From: an uncultured Oxalobacteraceae bacterium
GTDB lineage: Bacteria; Pseudomonadota; Gammaproteobacteria; Burkholderiales; Burkholderiaceae
NCBI GenBank assembly: GCA_946480015.1
Contig: CAMLIL010000019.1
Location: forward strand, 1-64,000
Length of the DNA stretch: 64,000 nt
Direction: 5' to 3'
Numbering within the stretch: position 1 is the stretch's first letter; the number at the start of each line of letters is the position of its first letter. The position numbers and the translations under genes are program-made. A model generated the notes under the pieces. That model ran no database searches and was not told where the DNA came from. It saw only the letters and a program-made list of their open reading frames with translations. This document shows, one piece after another, positions 1-11,000 of this stretch.

Positions 1-50
1 GCGGACACTTCATCGAATAGTGCGTCGAAATCATCAGCGGCGTCGGTCAT
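1..50 (-). CDS. 5' end of a leftward gene of unknown function (runs off the window)
   Basis: Reading leftward, an ATG at 50-48 opens a frame that stays open to the edge and encodes MTDAADDFDALFDEVSA. A purine-rich stretch (GGAGAAGCAGGG) lies directly upstream as a plausible ribosome binding site. Only 16 codons are visible. The acidic start resembles the leader of several signalling proteins but is too short to name. This is a real start by context, not a confirmed gene. Confidence 0.5.
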   Translation of the reverse strand, partial: MTDAADDFDALFDEVS

Positions 51-454
51 AATCCCTGCTTCTCCATAATTGTAAAATCTGGCAATGTCAAATTGCTGAA
101 TTCAGTTGTTGCGCTGTGCGAGTTCGAGGCAGAGCATGATTTTCGGCAACATGCCGCACACGCAGTGTAGCAGCGCGAAGTGCCCCGGTAAATCACTGTG
201 CAAGGCCGGTGTTGCTTTGACGGACGAAACTTGTAGACCCGACAAGCAAAACGTGTCTTTATCGCACCCAGTACTTCAGCAAGTGTTGTATTTTGTAATC
301 TTACCATTGGATACTTGCTGCAAAGTATCACTAAGAGCAATAAACATTGCGCCAAAGTGAATGAGGGCTTTGAGCGAGATCAAGGGTTTGCGTCCTAACA
401 ATAGTCAGCCTGCGAACTACAATGGACAATAAGTCCATGTCGGAGGAACTGATC
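51..454. other. Intergenic region between the leftward gene and usp
   Basis: No convincing gene was seen. Short open frames on both strands here have unlike codon use and no family resemblance. The stretch is more AT-rich than its surroundings and holds the divergent promoters, including an FNR-like box listed separately. Confidence 0.5.
370..383 (+). promoter_or_regulatory. FNR/Anr-like box upstream of usp
   Basis: TTGAG-CGAG-ATCAA differs from the FNR consensus TTGAT-N4-ATCAA at one position. It is centred about 78 bases before the usp start. Universal stress genes in many beta- and gammaproteobacteria are FNR/Anr-controlled, which fits, but no textbook -10 at class II distance was found. 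Confidence 0.35.
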
Positions 455-919
455 ATGTATCGGAAAATTCTGATTACCACGGACGGCTCCGCCGTCTCGA
501 AACACACCGCCTGCGCCGGCGTTCAGTTCGCCGCGCAGATGGGGGCCGAAGTGTTGGTGCTGTATGTGGCACCGCCTTACCAGTACCCGGTGTACGTCGA
601 AATCATCCCGCCGACCTATCCGAGCGAGGAAGATTATCTGGCGCGCATGCGGCAAATCGGTGACGAGCACCTGAGTTCGATCCTGCACGAAGCCGCGCAG
701 TGCGGTCTGCGCCATGAAGGCATCACGGCCTTCGCCGACAGCCCGGCGGCGAAGATCGTGGATGTTGCCGATAAACAACAGTGCGATTTGATCTTCATGG
801 GGTCGCACGGCCGCAGCGGCTGGGGTCAGTTGCTCTTAGGAAGTGTTACCAACAAGGTGTTATCGCACACCGGCAAACCGGTGCTGGTGCACCGCCTGAT
901 CAAGGAGCCTGCCAGCTAA
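455..919 (+). CDS. Universal stress protein, UspA family
   Basis: This 154-residue single-domain Usp protein begins MYRKILITTDGS, the typical first beta strand, and carries the nucleotide-loop signature GSHGRSGWGQLLLGSVTNKV near its C-terminus, so it probably binds ATP. I start it at 455 rather than the in-frame ATG at 422. GGAGGA lies about 8 bases before 455, and family members begin at this residue. It is cytoplasmic and usually linked to survival under oxygen or energy limitation. It stands alone, with a possible FNR-like box upstream. Confidence 0.9.
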   Translation: MYRKILITTDGSAVSKHTACAGVQFAAQMGAEVLVLYVAPPYQYPVYVEIIPPTYPSEEDYLARMRQIGDEHLSSILHEAAQCGLRHEGITAFADSPAAKIVDVADKQQCDLIFMGSHGRSGWGQLLLGSVTNKVLSHTGKPVLVHRLIKEPAS

Positions 920-1032
920 CCCAGTCAATATTGCGCGATTTACAATTTAGCCTTACGCTTCGGCAGTGTTGTCGACTTGACGACGCCGCCGGGCCAGGCC
1001 CCGGTTCATCCACCTGCCGATTGCTTATATAT

Positions 1033-1677
1033 ATGATACGTATTGTCATTGCGGACGACCACACCATCATGCGCGAGGGCCTCAAGCGTATCCTCGACGG
1101 CGCCCTCGACATCGACATCGTCGGCGAAGCCATCAACGGCTTCGAAGTGCTGTCCCATGTGCGCCAGGGCGGGTTCGACCTGTTGCTGCTGGATTTGTCG
1201 ATGCCCGGCCGCAGCGGCGTCGACCTGATCCGCCAGATCCGCAGCGAATCGCCCAAGCTGGCCATCCTGATCCTGACCATGCACGAGGAGGAACAGTACG
1301 CGGTGCGTGCCATCCGCGCCGGTGCCCAGGGCTATCTGACCAAGGAAAGCGCCGGCACCCAGCTGGTGGGAGCGATCCGCAAGGTGGCATCGGGGCGACC
1401 GTATATCAGTACCGAAGTGGCCGAACAATTGGCTTTAAACATCATGACGCCGAATGAACAGTTGCTGCACAAGCAATTGTCCGATCGCGAGTTTGAAGTC
1501 TTTTCGCTGTTGGTGGGGGGCAAGTCGATCACCGAGATCGCCAACAGCCTGCATCTGTCGGTCAAGACAGTGAGCACCCACAAGACCCGGATCATGCAAA
1601 AGATGGGGATGACTTCCTTGTCAGAAATGGTCCAGTATGCGGTTGCACATCGCTTGTTATCGCCGTTCAAGACGTAG
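1033..1677 (+). CDS. NarL/FixJ-type response regulator
   Basis: The 214-residue protein has an N-terminal receiver domain (acidic pair in IVIADDH, phosphoacceptor Asp54 in LLLLDLSMPG, Lys in YLTKESAG). A C-terminal LuxR-type HTH follows at about residues 145-210 (LSDREFEVFSLL...SVKTVSTHKTRI). It should act as a phosphorylation-controlled transcription factor. The frame is open upstream, but MIRIVIADDH is the canonical start. No clear ribosome binding site precedes it; a TATATAT run does, so a leaderless or very short-leader message is possible. No kinase is adjacent. The hybrid kinase at 7,829-10,993 is the nearest sensor, with no direct evidence of pairing. Confidence 0.92.
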   Translation: MIRIVIADDHTIMREGLKRILDGALDIDIVGEAINGFEVLSHVRQGGFDLLLLDLSMPGRSGVDLIRQIRSESPKLAILILTMHEEEQYAVRAIRAGAQGYLTKESAGTQLVGAIRKVASGRPYISTEVAEQLALNIMTPNEQLLHKQLSDREFEVFSLLVGGKSITEIANSLHLSVKTVSTHKTRIMQKMGMTSLSEMVQYAVAHRLLSPFKT

Positions 1678-2023
1678 ACACACCAAAAAGTTTTAGACAA
1701 TGGCGCCACAGTTTCGTGCGGCGTCTTATCAATAAGCGTGATTTTCACGTTTCCGTGCCGCCAAGCGGCGCTCGTCCCTCCCTCCCCGTTTTTCCTATGG
1801 CGCAGCGGCTGATGGGTAGGAAGATTCCTACCCCATGACGCTCTATCCTACCGCCATATTCAGCCATCGCTGATATCAATGCCGGACTCGTGTTGGCATA
1901 CTAAATCCATCGATTCGGCTTTCCTGGGTTCATCTTTCACCTGATGGTTAAGCCAGCCGAGCTGTTGAGCGTCAACTGTGGCGCCAGACAACAGCCTGAA
2001 ACCATGAGTTTTCTCAACCGGAG
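1678..2023. other. Intergenic region upstream of the Crp/Fnr gene
   Basis: No gene was seen. The stretch contains the GTAGGA-type palindrome described separately and the leader of the downstream regulator. Confidence 0.6.
1815..1852 (+). promoter_or_regulatory. GTAGGA/TCCTAC palindrome and half site
   Basis: GGTAGGAAGATTCCTACC at 1815-1832 is a perfect 8+8 inverted repeat around GA. A further half site, TATCCTACC, lies at 1844-1852. The palindrome sits about 190-210 bases before the Crp/Fnr regulator start. Related half sites recur at 14,972-15,037. The binding protein is unknown; a NarL-type or Crp-type dimer would fit the symmetry. Confidence 0.5.
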
Positions 2024-2890
2024 ATGAGCATGCAGTCAACGCCAACCGATCCGCGCAACACCCCATCGTCGACCATGCACTCGGCTCCAACGGAAGCCGG
2101 CCGTCAACGTCAGGGCCGCCTGTGGTCCAATCTGAAAGAGGTGTGCGATCTGCTGCACATCTCCGCCGCGGTCTCGGTCAATTCCGAAGAGCTGCTATTC
2201 CAACACGTGCAATTCAAGACCGGCCAGCGGGTGCACACCATCGGCCAGGCCTTCGACACCCTGTACATCGTCAACTCGGGCTTCCTTAAAACCGTGCTGA
2301 TCGACGAATTCGGCAACGAACAGGTGCTGAGCTTCCCCATGAAGGGCGACATGCTCGGCGTGGACGGCATCCACACCCGCCATTACGCTTCGGAAGCGGT
2401 GGCCCTGTCCGACTGCGACCTGATCCTGCTGCCGTTCAAAAAACTGACCGCGCTCGGCCGGGTGCACATGGAACTGGAAAACGTCATGTACGGCGTCATG
2501 AGCCGCGAACTGGTGCGTGAACAAGCCATGATCGGCATGCTCGGCGCCCTCTCCGCCGAGGCCCGGGTGGCGCGTTTTCTGGTCACCCTGGCCGACCGCT
2601 TCGCCGCCATGGGCTACTCCAGCAAACTGTTCAACCTGCGCATGACGCGCCACGAAATCGGCAGCTATCTCGGCCTGACGCTCGAAACCGTCAGCCGCAC
2701 CCTGTCGGCCTTCAACGAGATCGGTCTCATCACCGTCGACCAGCGCACCATCGGCATCAAGGATGCCGATGCGCTCAAGACCCTGCGCCGCCTGCCACCG
2801 TCGCGCTCGCGTGCCAAGAGCAACGCCGCCAAGCAAAAAGCCGAAGCCGCCCAAGGCGGCGACGATCAGGTCCTGGCCACCACCATCTAA
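2024..2890 (+). CDS. Crp/Fnr-family transcriptional regulator without the FNR iron-sulfur cysteines
   Basis: The 288-residue protein has a cNMP-binding-like beta roll (about residues 60-165) and a C-terminal winged helix (RMTRHEIGSYLGLTLETVSRTLSAF, about 205-240). The ETVSRT recognition helix is the FNR type that reads TTGAT half sites. The N-terminal region lacks the cysteine cluster that holds the 4Fe-4S centre in true FNR. This points to a different input signal, or to a DNR/FixK-like role. The tail is basic and Lys/Ala-rich. The start at 2024 follows a GGAG-containing leader; an internal Met three codons in is an alternative. A hairpin terminator follows. Confidence 0.88.
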   Translation: MSMQSTPTDPRNTPSSTMHSAPTEAGRQRQGRLWSNLKEVCDLLHISAAVSVNSEELLFQHVQFKTGQRVHTIGQAFDTLYIVNSGFLKTVLIDEFGNEQVLSFPMKGDMLGVDGIHTRHYASEAVALSDCDLILLPFKKLTALGRVHMELENVMYGVMSRELVREQAMIGMLGALSAEARVARFLVTLADRFAAMGYSSKLFNLRMTRHEIGSYLGLTLETVSRTLSAFNEIGLITVDQRTIGIKDADALKTLRRLPPSRSRAKSNAAKQKAEAAQGGDDQVLATTI

Positions 2891-2923
2891 ACAGCCTTAC
2901 CTTACCTTACCTCACCACACCAC

Positions 2924-2948
2924 AACGGCGCCCCGCAGGGCGCCGTTT
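2924..2948 (+). terminator. Rho-independent terminator of the Crp/Fnr gene
   Basis: The GC-rich stem AACGGCGCCC / GGGCGCCGTT with a CGCA loop is followed by a short T run, 34 bases after the stop codon. Confidence 0.7.
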
Positions 2949-3072
2949 GTATGACTGCACACTGCTGTCGCGTTCCAGCACACCATTGTTGACCTTCACC
3001 TTTTCAGCCCGCTCAACGCCTGGTGTTTGGTTGTAATGATCGGAACGCCGGGCTCATGCAAACGTCCGCGCA

Positions 3073-3723
3073 TTAGCGTACGCAGTGCACCGCATCCCCC
3101 GCGCTGACGTACACCTTCTCCCCGGCGCCGGGCGCAATGACGTAGCCGCCAGTAAAAGACCCGAACGACGGCAGGATCATCCGTTGCGGCCCCGCCACAA
3201 AACACGGCAGACGCAGCGAATCGACCCGGGTGGCGAGCACAAACACCGGATGCACATGACCGGCCAGCACATAGCCGGGCGCCTCGATATCCGGGTGGTG
3301 GCAGAACGAAAACGGCCCCACCTGATGCGGTTCGTCGACCACGCGCATGCCCAGCGATGCTGCCGGATCGCCCGCGTGCCTGTCGTGATTGCCGCGCACC
3401 AGCACCAGCTCCAGGCGCGGATGACGCTGGCGCCACGCCAGCATCGCGGCCAGGGTGGCGCTGGCATGCGCCGCACGCGCATGCAGGAAGTCGCCCAGGA
3501 ACAGCAGCCGGTCGGCCGGATAAAGCGCCATCAGCGCATCGAGCCGGTCGAGGTTTTCGGTGGTGGTCCCGCGCGGCACCGGCACCCCCAGCGCACGGAA
3601 CGACGCCGCTTTGCCGAAGTGGATGTCGGCAACGACGAGCATGCGCTCACGCGGCCAGTACAGCGCCTTCTCGGCCAGCAGCAGCACCCGCTCGCCGGCC
3701 AGTTCGATGCTGTAGCCGCTCAT
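3073..3723 (-). CDS. pdeM: Ligase-associated DNA damage response phosphoesterase PdeM
   Basis: This 216-residue calcineurin-like metallophosphoesterase has the full metal-binding series: [29 protein letters not shown] and LAGHVHPV. It is the 'Pe' member of the conserved Lhr-ligase-exonuclease-phosphoesterase DNA repair set. Its start overlaps the stop of the upstream helicase by ATGA, so the two are translationally coupled. It is the last gene of the leftward repair operon. Confidence 0.92.
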   Translation of the reverse strand: MSGYSIELAGERVLLLAEKALYWPRERMLVVADIHFGKAASFRALGVPVPRGTTTENLDRLDALMALYPADRLLFLGDFLHARAAHASATLAAMLAWRQRHPRLELVLVRGNHDRHAGDPAASLGMRVVDEPHQVGPFSFCHHPDIEAPGYVLAGHVHPVFVLATRVDSLRLPCFVAGPQRMILPSFGSFTGGYVIAPGAGEKVYVSAGDAVHCVR

Positions 3724-6173
3724 GGCGTGGCCGCCTTCTCCAGTTCGCGCAGGATGCGCTGCACCCGGTCCGACAGCTTCTCGGTGGTCAGCTTTTCGCG
3801 AAAGCGCTCGACCATCAAGGCAAAGCCGAACGGCGTGGCGCGTTCCACCTGGCGGTAGGCCACGGCGCGTCCATGCAGCTCGGTGAGCGTGCCGCGCAGG
3901 CGCGTCAGCTCCAGCTCCTGCTCCATCACCTCGCGCTGGGCTTGCGTCAGCAGCAGGTTGGCGCTGTCGTGCTTGCGAAAGACTTCGAAAAACAGCGAGG
4001 ACGACGCCTGCACCTGGCGCGTGCTTTTCGGCTGGCCGGGATAGCCCTGGAACACCAGGCCGGCGATGCGCGCCACCTCGCGGAAGCGTTGCTGCGACAG
4101 CTGGGTGGCGTTCAGGCTATCGAGCACGTCTTCAAGCAGATGCCCGGTCGAGAACAGCGCCACCCCGCCGCCAAGCGGCGCCGCGAACACCCGCGCCCAG
4201 TCGACCGCTTCGGTCGCCAGCAGCTCGAAGCCGTAGTCGTTGATGGCGATCGAAAACGTAATCGGCTGCTGGCGCCCGATCCGGTAAGCGAACAGCGAAG
4301 CCAGTCCCATGTGCACCGAGCGGCCCGCGAACGGATACACGAACAGGTGGTAGCCTTCGCGGCTCTTCATGCTCTCGACGACCAGGGTGTCGATGGTGGG
4401 CAGGGCCGACCAGCGCTGCTGAATCTCCAGCAGCGGCCGCAAGGCCTGCATTTCCGGCCCCTCGAAGCGGCCCTGCGCGGCCAGGCGCAGCTGCTCCAGC
4501 GCGGCATGCGCCAGCTCCGACGACATCGGCATCTTGGCGCCCTGCCAGCGCGTCACCGCGCCGCGCGCGCCGGTGGCGCGCTTGACGAAGGCGGTCATCT
4601 CATTGACCTGGATGAATTCGAGAATGCGCCCGCCGAACAGGAAATGGTCGCCCGCCTTCAGGCGCGAGATGAACGACTCTTCCACGCTGCCGATGCGGCC
4701 CCCGCTCATATACTTCACCTGCATCGACGAATCGGACACGATGGTGCCGATGCCCATGCGATGGCGCCGCCCCAGCGTCACGTTCGGCACCCGGTACACG
4801 CCCTCCTCGTCGGGCACCACCCGCTGGTACTCCGGATAGGCGACCAGGCTCTGTCCGCCGCGCGCCACGAAGTCCAGCGCCCACTGCCACTCCTCCTCTG
4901 TCAAGGCGCGGTACGACCAGGCCGTGCGTACCTCGGCAAGCATGCCGGCCGAACGAAAGCCGCCGCCCAGCGCCACCGTCACCAGGTGCTGCACCAGCAC
5001 GTCGAAGGGTTTGCTGGGCACCAGCCGCGCCTCGATGCGGCGCGCCGCCACCGCCTGTCTGGCGCCGGCCGCTTCCAGCAGCTCCAGGCTGTGGGTCGGC
5101 ACCAGCGTTACGCGCGACACCCGCCCCGGCGCGTGGCCGCTGCGCCCGGCCCGCTGCAGAAGGCGCGCGATGCCCTTGGCGCTGCCGATCTGCAGCACCC
5201 GCTCGACCGGCAGGAAGTCCACCCCCAGATCCAGGCTGGCGGTGCAGATCACCGCCTTGAGCGCGCCCTTCTTCAAGCCCAGCTCGACCCACTCGCGCAC
5301 TTCGCGGTCGAGCGAACCGTGGTGCAGCGCGATCACGCCGGCCCAGTCGGGGCGCGCCTCGATGATGTTCTGGTACCACAGCTCGGACTGCGAACGCGTG
5401 TTGGTAAACACCAGCGTGGCCTTGAAGCGCTCGATCTCGTCGATCACCGGCTGCAGCATGGCGATGCCCAGGTGGCCGCCCCACGGAAAGCGCGACACGT
5501 TGGCGGGAATCAGCGAGTCGACCAGAATCTGCTTGCGCAAGTCGCCTTCGACCAGCACCCCGGGCGCGCCGCCCAGCAAAACGTCGCGCGCCTGCTCCAG
5601 GTTGCCCATGGTGGCCGACAGCCCCCACACCAGCAGCGCCGGGTTCCAATGGCGCAGGCGCGCCAGCGCCAGCTGCACCTGCACCCCGCGCTTGCTGCCC
5701 ATCAGTTCATGCCACTCGTCGATGATGATCATGTCGAGCGCGGCGAACTGCGCCTGCGCGGCCGCGTGGCTCAGCAGCAGCGACAGGCTTTCCGGCGTGG
5801 TGATCAGCGCGGAGGGCAAAGCGCGCGACTGGCGCGCGCGTTCGGCCGAACTGGTGTCGCCGGTACGCGCGCCAACCGTCCATCCCGGCGCCAGCGCGGC
5901 GCCCGACTCCTCCAGCGCGCGCTGGGTATCGGCCGCCAGCGCGCGCATCGGCGTAATCCACAGCACCCGCAGGCCGGCGCCCTTGCGCCCCGCCCCGCGC
6001 TGCAAGGCCGCCAGCCACACCGCGTAAGTCTTGCCGGCCCCGGTGTTCGCATGCAGCAGCCCCGATTGACCGGCCAGCGCGGCCTTCCATACCGCCCTCT
6101 GAAACGGGAACACCTTCCAGCCGCGCGCGGCGAACCAGTCGTCGACCAGCTGCGCGATGGCGCTCTTGCTCAT
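3720..6173 (-). CDS. Ligase-associated DNA damage response DEXH-box helicase (Lhr-type)
   Basis: The 817-residue superfamily 2 helicase carries Walker A GAGKT at 45-49, DEWH at 152-155, the GLSATMGN motif III and QRAGRSGH motif VI, followed by a long Lhr-type C-terminal region. Its length fits the short 'Lhr core' form found beside ATP-dependent ligases, not the 1,500-residue E. coli Lhr. It is expected to be a 3'-5' DNA translocase in repair. The start overlaps the ligase stop by ATGA, and its stop overlaps the pdeM start. Confidence 0.93.
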   Translation of the reverse strand: MSKSAIAQLVDDWFAARGWKVFPFQRAVWKAALAGQSGLLHANTGAGKTYAVWLAALQRGAGRKGAGLRVLWITPMRALAADTQRALEESGAALAPGWTVGARTGDTSSAERARQSRALPSALITTPESLSLLLSHAAAQAQFAALDMIIIDEWHELMGSKRGVQVQLALARLRHWNPALLVWGLSATMGNLEQARDVLLGGAPGVLVEGDLRKQILVDSLIPANVSRFPWGGHLGIAMLQPVIDEIERFKATLVFTNTRSQSELWYQNIIEARPDWAGVIALHHGSLDREVREWVELGLKKGALKAVICTASLDLGVDFLPVERVLQIGSAKGIARLLQRAGRSGHAPGRVSRVTLVPTHSLELLEAAGARQAVAARRIEARLVPSKPFDVLVQHLVTVALGGGFRSAGMLAEVRTAWSYRALTEEEWQWALDFVARGGQSLVAYPEYQRVVPDEEGVYRVPNVTLGRRHRMGIGTIVSDSSMQVKYMSGGRIGSVEESFISRLKAGDHFLFGGRILEFIQVNEMTAFVKRATGARGAVTRWQGAKMPMSSELAHAALEQLRLAAQGRFEGPEMQALRPLLEIQQRWSALPTIDTLVVESMKSREGYHLFVYPFAGRSVHMGLASLFAYRIGRQQPITFSIAINDYGFELLATEAVDWARVFAAPLGGGVALFSTGHLLEDVLDSLNATQLSQQRFREVARIAGLVFQGYPGQPKSTRQVQASSSLFFEVFRKHDSANLLLTQAQREVMEQELELTRLRGTLTELHGRAVAYRQVERATPFGFALMVERFREKLTTEKLSDRVQRILRELEKAATP

Positions 6174-7804
6174 GCGCCGGCCGCGGCCAGCAGGCCCTTG
6201 AGGGTATCGAGCGTATCGGCGTCCTCGACGCGCTTGTCCTCGCGCCTGCGCAGAATGCGGGGAAAGCGCACCGCAATGCCGGCCTTGTGGCGGCTCGATA
6301 CCGCGATACCCTCGAAACCGATCTCGAACACCATGGTGGGCTTGAGCGAGCGCACCGGGCCGAATTTTTCGACCGTGGTCTTGCGGATGATGCTATCCAC
6401 CACGGCGATCTCGGCGTCCGTCAGGCCGGAATAGGCTTTGGCAAAAGGCACCAGCCGCCGTTCGCCCGCCGCGTCGGTATCCCACACCGCGAAGGTATAG
6501 TCGGTGTACAGCGAGGCACGCCGGCCCGATCCGGGCTGCGCGTACAGCATCACCGCGTCGACACTGTACGGATCGATCTTCCACTTCCACCATGTGCCGG
6601 CATTCTTGGTGCGGCCCACACCGTACCGGGCGTCGCGCGCCTTGAGCATCATGCCCTCGACGCCGCGCGCACGCGACTGGCCACGCATCTCGGCCAGCTC
6701 GCGCCAGCTGGCCGCCCGCACCAGCGGCGACAGGCGCAGCTGCGGCCGCGCCAGCTGCCCGACCAGCGCTTCGAGCAGCGTACGCCGCTCAAGCTGCGGC
6801 AGCGCGCGCAGATCGACGCCGTCTTCCTCCAGCAGATCGTAGGCCACCAGCACGGCCGGCAGCGCGGCCAGCAGTTTGGCCGACAGGCTCTTGCGCCCGA
6901 TGCGCTTCTGCAGGTCGGCAAACGGCGCGGGGGTATCGGCATCGCTCCAGATCAGCACCTCGCCATCGATCACCGTCCCTTCCGGCAGCGGCAGGCCGGC
7001 CAGTTCGGGAAAGCGTTCGGTGATCAGGTCCTCGCCGCGCGACCACAGATAAGTCTGGCCGCCGCGCCGCACCAGCTGGGCGCGGATGCCGTCGTACTTC
7101 CATTCGACCTGCCAGTGCGCCGGTTCGCCCAGCCCGGCCGGATCGCCCTGCAGCTGGTGCGCCAGAAAAAAGGGATAGGGCTGGCCGCCGCGCAGCCTGT
7201 GTTCGTCCTCGCTGTGCCCGGCGATCAGCTGCAGAAAGCCGCTCGCGGTGGGGCGCACGCTGCCGTCGGTCCAGCCCATCAGGCGCTGGGCAATGAGCTT
7301 GCTGTCGACCGCCGCGATGGTGGACAAGGCGCGCGTGACCAGCAGGCGCGAGACGCCGACCCGGAAAGCGCCGCCGATCAGTTTGGTGAGCAGGAAGCGT
7401 TCGCGCCAGTCGAGCTCATTCCAGAAGCCGAACAGCGCGGTGCGGATGGCCTGCGGATCGGCACCGCGCAAGGGCCCGATGCGCTCCTGCATCCACTCGG
7501 CCAGGCCGACATTGCTGTGATGTTCGGCCGGCGGCAGGATGTGTGCGATGGTTTCGGCCATGTCGCCGACCGCGCCGTAGCACTCGTCGAACAGCCATTC
7601 GTCGAGCTGGGCGTACTCGATCGCGTACTGGCGCAGCAGCTTGGACGGCACCGCCTGGCGCGGCTTGCCGCCGGCGAGGAAATACACCGCCCACGCCGCA
7701 TTCTCCGGCGCGGCACTGCTGAAATACTGCTGCAGCGCGTCGAGCTTGCGGTTGGTGGCGGTGGTTTCGTCGAGCTCGGCATAAAGGCGCGCGAATTCAC
7801 GCAT
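6170..7804 (-). CDS. ATP-dependent DNA ligase of the Lhr-associated repair cluster
   Basis: The protein has 544 residues: an N-terminal DNA-binding domain, a nucleotidyltransferase core with the AMP-accepting lysine Lys236 in KYDGIR, motif [12 protein letters not shown] (278-286), motif [11 protein letters not shown] (381-389) and motif V WWKWKID (405-411), then an OB domain. This is a second ligase type beside the NAD-dependent LigA every bacterium has, and is expected to seal nicks during repair. AAGGA precedes the ATG at 7804. It is separated by only 24 bases from the kinase upstream, which suggests read-through. Confidence 0.94.
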   Translation of the reverse strand: MREFARLYAELDETTATNRKLDALQQYFSSAAPENAAWAVYFLAGGKPRQAVPSKLLRQYAIEYAQLDEWLFDECYGAVGDMAETIAHILPPAEHHSNVGLAEWMQERIGPLRGADPQAIRTALFGFWNELDWRERFLLTKLIGGAFRVGVSRLLVTRALSTIAAVDSKLIAQRLMGWTDGSVRPTASGFLQLIAGHSEDEHRLRGGQPYPFFLAHQLQGDPAGLGEPAHWQVEWKYDGIRAQLVRRGGQTYLWSRGEDLITERFPELAGLPLPEGTVIDGEVLIWSDADTPAPFADLQKRIGRKSLSAKLLAALPAVLVAYDLLEEDGVDLRALPQLERRTLLEALVGQLARPQLRLSPLVRAASWRELAEMRGQSRARGVEGMMLKARDARYGVGRTKNAGTWWKWKIDPYSVDAVMLYAQPGSGRRASLYTDYTFAVWDTDAAGERRLVPFAKAYSGLTDAEIAVVDSIIRKTTVEKFGPVRSLKPTMVFEIGFEGIAVSSRHKAGIAVRFPRILRRREDKRVEDADTLDTLKGLLAAAGA

Positions 7805-7828
7805 GCACAGCGTCCTTGAATCCCTGGG

Positions 7829-10800
7829 TTAGGATGCAAGGATAACGCGCCGCGCCTCCAGCGTCGCGCACGCTTGCGCAAGCTCGGCGATGCTGCGCGC
7901 CAGCTGCAGCGCCAGCGCGGCGCGCTCGCATTCGATGGCCAGCTGGTCCGGCTCGCTCCGCACCGCCGCTTCCAGCGCCGCCAGGTGGGCCGCGAGCCCA
8001 TCGGCGCCGATGGTGCCGGCCACTCCGCGCAGGCTGTGGCACAGCTTGGCCGCATCGCTCCAGCGGGACTCGGCCAGCGCCTCGTCCAGCACCTTCGCCT
8101 GCGCGCGCGCGTCGCCGGGATAATTGCGCGCCACGCTGAGAAACAGCGATTCGCTGCCGCCCAGGCGTTCCAGCGCACGCGCCGCCCCGCTAGCGATCGG
8201 CCCGGCGGCTTTGGGCGGCGCCAGCGGCGCCGGCCGCCCACCCTGGCGATGGCGCGCCACCGCCTCGACCAGCACCTCGATATCGATCGGCTTTTGAATA
8301 TAGTCGTCCATGCCCTCGGCCAGGCAGGCTTCGCGGTCGCCCGGCATGGCGTTGGCGGTCATGGCGATCACCGGCAGATGGCGCAGCGCGGCGTCGGCGC
8401 GGATCGCGCGCGTGGTGGCGTGGCCGTCCATGCCGGGCATCTGCACGTCCATCAGCACCAGGTCGATGCGCGCCACCTGCGCTGCCAGCAGGTCCAGCGC
8501 ATGCGCGCCGCCCTCGGCCAGCAGCACCTGCGCGCCTTCGGCGCCCAGCAAGGCGTCGGCCACCTGGCGATTGAGATCGTTGTCGTCGACCACCAGCAGG
8601 CGCATCCCGGCCAGGCGGGCGCCGCCCGCCGGCGCGGCCGGCGCCCGCCGCTGCGGCGCGTCCACCTGCGGCAGCGCCAGGGTGAACCAGAAACGGCTGC
8701 CGGCCCCCTCGATGCTGCTCACCTCCAGCGATGCCCCCATCAGCTGCACCAGGCGCTGGCTGATCGCCAGTCCCAGGCCGGTGCCGCCATAGCGCCGCGA
8801 GGTGCTGGCCTCGGCCTGGCTGAAGGCCTCGAAAATGCCGTCCAGCTGCTCGGGGGCGATGCCGATGCCGCTGTCCTGCACGGCAAATTCCACCAGATCG
8901 CCGCGCATCGTCATCTCGACCCGCACCTCGCCGCGCGGGGTGAACTTGATGGCGTTGCCGAGCAAATTGAGCAGCACCTGGCGCAGGCGCAGGGGATCGC
9001 CCGTCACGCTCGCCGGCAGCTGCGGATCGAGCGTAATGTGCAGCGCCAGCGCCTTGCCGGCGGCCAGCGATTCGCCCAGCGCGGCCAGCTCGCCGGCCAG
9101 CCCGCGCAGCGAGAACGGAACGCATTCCAGGGTCATCTTGCCGGTATCGGCCTTGGAAAAATCCAGAATATCGTTCAGCAGCCGCAGCAGCGAGCGCGCC
9201 GCCGCATGGGTGTTGTCGGCATAGCCGCGCTGGGTGTCGTTCAAGCCGCTCTGCTGCAGCATGCGCAGCAGGCCGAGGATGGCGTTCATCGGCGTGCGGA
9301 TCTCGTGACTGACATTGGCCAGGAATTCGGTCTTGGCGCGGCTGCCCGCCTCGGCTTCGTCGCGCGCGGCCGCCAGCGTACGCAGGATCGCCTTGTCCTT
9401 GCCGATGTCGGTGGCCACGCCCAGAAAGCCGATCGTCTGGCCGTGGCCATCGCGCAGCGCCGTCACCGCCAGGCTGACCTCGACCTCGTGGCCGTCGCGC
9501 CGCACATATGTCCACTCGCGCGTTTCCGACTGGCCGTGGCGGGCGCCCTCGACGAACACGTCGAACCCGCCGACCGGGCGGCCGCACCGGGCCGACAATT
9601 CGCGTCCCAGCGCCTCGACCTCGCCGGGCCGGTGAAAGCGTGCCAGATTGGCGTGCCCGACCACCTCGGCGGCGCGGTAGCCGAGCAGGCGCTCGGCGCC
9701 GCGGCTGAACAGCTCGACCGTGCCATCCAGGCTGGTGGTGATGATGGCGAAATCGATGGCCGCGTCGACCATGCCCTCGAGCCGGGCCAGTGCGCGCGCC
9801 TGGCCGGCCTGGGCGGTTTTCAGCGGGCTGATATCGCTGATGAAGCCGTAAAATCCGCGCACCCTGCCGTCGACGACGTCGGGCACATACGAAAACAGCA
9901 TGTCGCGCGTAATCCCGTCGTCGAAGCGGGTGGCGTGCTCGAACAGTTCGCGGTTACCGGCCAGCACCGAGCGCAGTTTCGGCTCGAGCTCGGCGAAGCA
10001 CTCGGCGCCGATCACGTCGCGCATGTGCATGCCCTTGATCTCGGCCGGCGACATGCCGAACCACTTCTGGTACGAGCTGTTGGCGAACACATTGCGCAGC
10101 TCGCGGTTCCAGTACACCACCAGCGCCGGCGTATGGTCGATGATGGTTTGCAGGTCGCCGCGCGTGCGCGCCAGTTCGGCGCTCCTTTCCACCAGGCTGT
10201 CCATGGAGCGCTCCAGCGCCTCCTGGGCGCTGCGGCGCTCGCTGTTCTCGGCCAGCATCTGGCGGCGCGACTCGTCCAGCTGCGCCGTCATGCGGTCGAA
10301 GGTGGCGGCCAGCTGGCCGATTTCATTGTCCTCGGCCAGATTCAGGCGCAGTCCCAGCTCGCCGCGCGCGACCAGCTCCGTCACCGTTTGCAGCGCCGCC
10401 ACCGGGCGCAGCACCCGGCGCCGGATGATCATGAAGCAGGCCACGATCATGCCCGCCAACAGCAGCACGCTGGCCAGCACCACCCAGCTGGCGCGCTCCT
10501 GGGCGTGCTGCAGGCCGAGGCGGTTGTGCTGCAGCAGTTCGGCGGCGTCATCGATCATGTCCTGGCTGGTCAGGAACAGCATGCTGACCGTACTGGCGGT
10601 CAGTTCGGCCCCGGCGCTATCGCCGGCCCGCTGGGCGATGGCGGGCACGCCCTCCAGGCGCTGGTACTGGCGCGCCAGGACACCCAGGTTGTCGCGTTCG
10701 CGCGCCAGCAGCACGGTTTCGCGCGCGCCCCTATAGTGCTGCCCGGCCAGCGCATGGGCGAAGCTGTCGATGCGCAGGCGCCACTGGGCCGCCGCGCGCG

Positions 10801-10993
10801 GTTCGCTGTACAAGGCGGTCTCCATGATCAGAAAACGCAGCTGGTTGATGCCCTGGGCCGTCGCCTCCGCCATTTCGCTCTGGCGGGTCTGCTCGCGCAC
10901 TTCCCACATCGACAGGCCGGTGGCGCCCAGCACCGCCGCCAGGGTCAGCGCGGCCAGCCAGGCCAGCAGGGAACTTTGCCGGGACAGAGTCAT
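7829..10993 (-). CDS. Hybrid sensor histidine kinase (HAMP-PAS-PAS-HisKA-HATPase-REC-HPt)
   Basis: The 1,054-residue membrane sensor has transmembrane helices at about 9-30 and 169-191, flanking a helical periplasmic domain. A HAMP linker (about 192-245) and two PAS domains (about 285-395 and 405-530) follow. The phosphoacceptor is His563 in VSHEIRTP, and the ATPase has N (NLLGNAIKF) and G boxes ([10 protein letters not shown]). The receiver carries Asp849 and the C-terminal HPt His986. The relay ends at the HPt, so an external response regulator is required and none is adjacent. The upstream periplasmic binding protein ends 7 bases before this start and may present the signal ligand. Confidence 0.93.
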   Translation of the reverse strand: MTLSRQSSLLAWLAALTLAAVLGATGLSMWEVREQTRQSEMAEATAQGINQLRFLIMETALYSEPRAAAQWRLRIDSFAHALAGQHYRGARETVLLARERDNLGVLARQYQRLEGVPAIAQRAGDSAGAELTASTVSMLFLTSQDMIDDAAELLQHNRLGLQHAQERASWVVLASVLLLAGMIVACFMIIRRRVLRPVAALQTVTELVARGELGLRLNLAEDNEIGQLAATFDRMTAQLDESRRQMLAENSERRSAQEALERSMDSLVERSAELARTRGDLQTIIDHTPALVVYWNRELRNVFANSSYQKWFGMSPAEIKGMHMRDVIGAECFAELEPKLRSVLAGNRELFEHATRFDDGITRDMLFSYVPDVVDGRVRGFYGFISDISPLKTAQAGQARALARLEGMVDAAIDFAIITTSLDGTVELFSRGAERLLGYRAAEVVGHANLARFHRPGEVEALGRELSARCGRPVGGFDVFVEGARHGQSETREWTYVRRDGHEVEVSLAVTALRDGHGQTIGFLGVATDIGKDKAILRTLAAARDEAEAGSRAKTEFLANVSHEIRTPMNAILGLLRMLQQSGLNDTQRGYADNTHAAARSLLRLLNDILDFSKADTGKMTLECVPFSLRGLAGELAALGESLAAGKALALHITLDPQLPASVTGDPLRLRQVLLNLLGNAIKFTPRGEVRVEMTMRGDLVEFAVQDSGIGIAPEQLDGIFEAFSQAEASTSRRYGGTGLGLAISQRLVQLMGASLEVSSIEGAGSRFWFTLALPQVDAPQRRAPAAPAGGARLAGMRLLVVDDNDLNRQVADALLGAEGAQVLLAEGGAHALDLLAAQVARIDLVLMDVQMPGMDGHATTRAIRADAALRHLPVIAMTANAMPGDREACLAEGMDDYIQKPIDIEVLVEAVARHRQGGRPAPLAPPKAAGPIASGAARALERLGGSESLFLSVARNYPGDARAQAKVLDEALAESRWSDAAKLCHSLRGVAGTIGADGLAAHLAALEAAVRSEPDQLAIECERAALALQLARSIAELAQACATLEARRVILAS

Positions 10994-11000
10994 GGATGCC

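Noticed and set aside
106..360. 84-codon frame upstream of usp
   Set aside because: No ribosome site, unlike codon use, Cys-rich nonsense composition.
3357..6434. 1,025-codon plus-strand open frame over the helicase and ligase
   Set aside because: It is a high-GC shadow antisense to real genes, His/Gln/Arg-rich with no recognisable domain.
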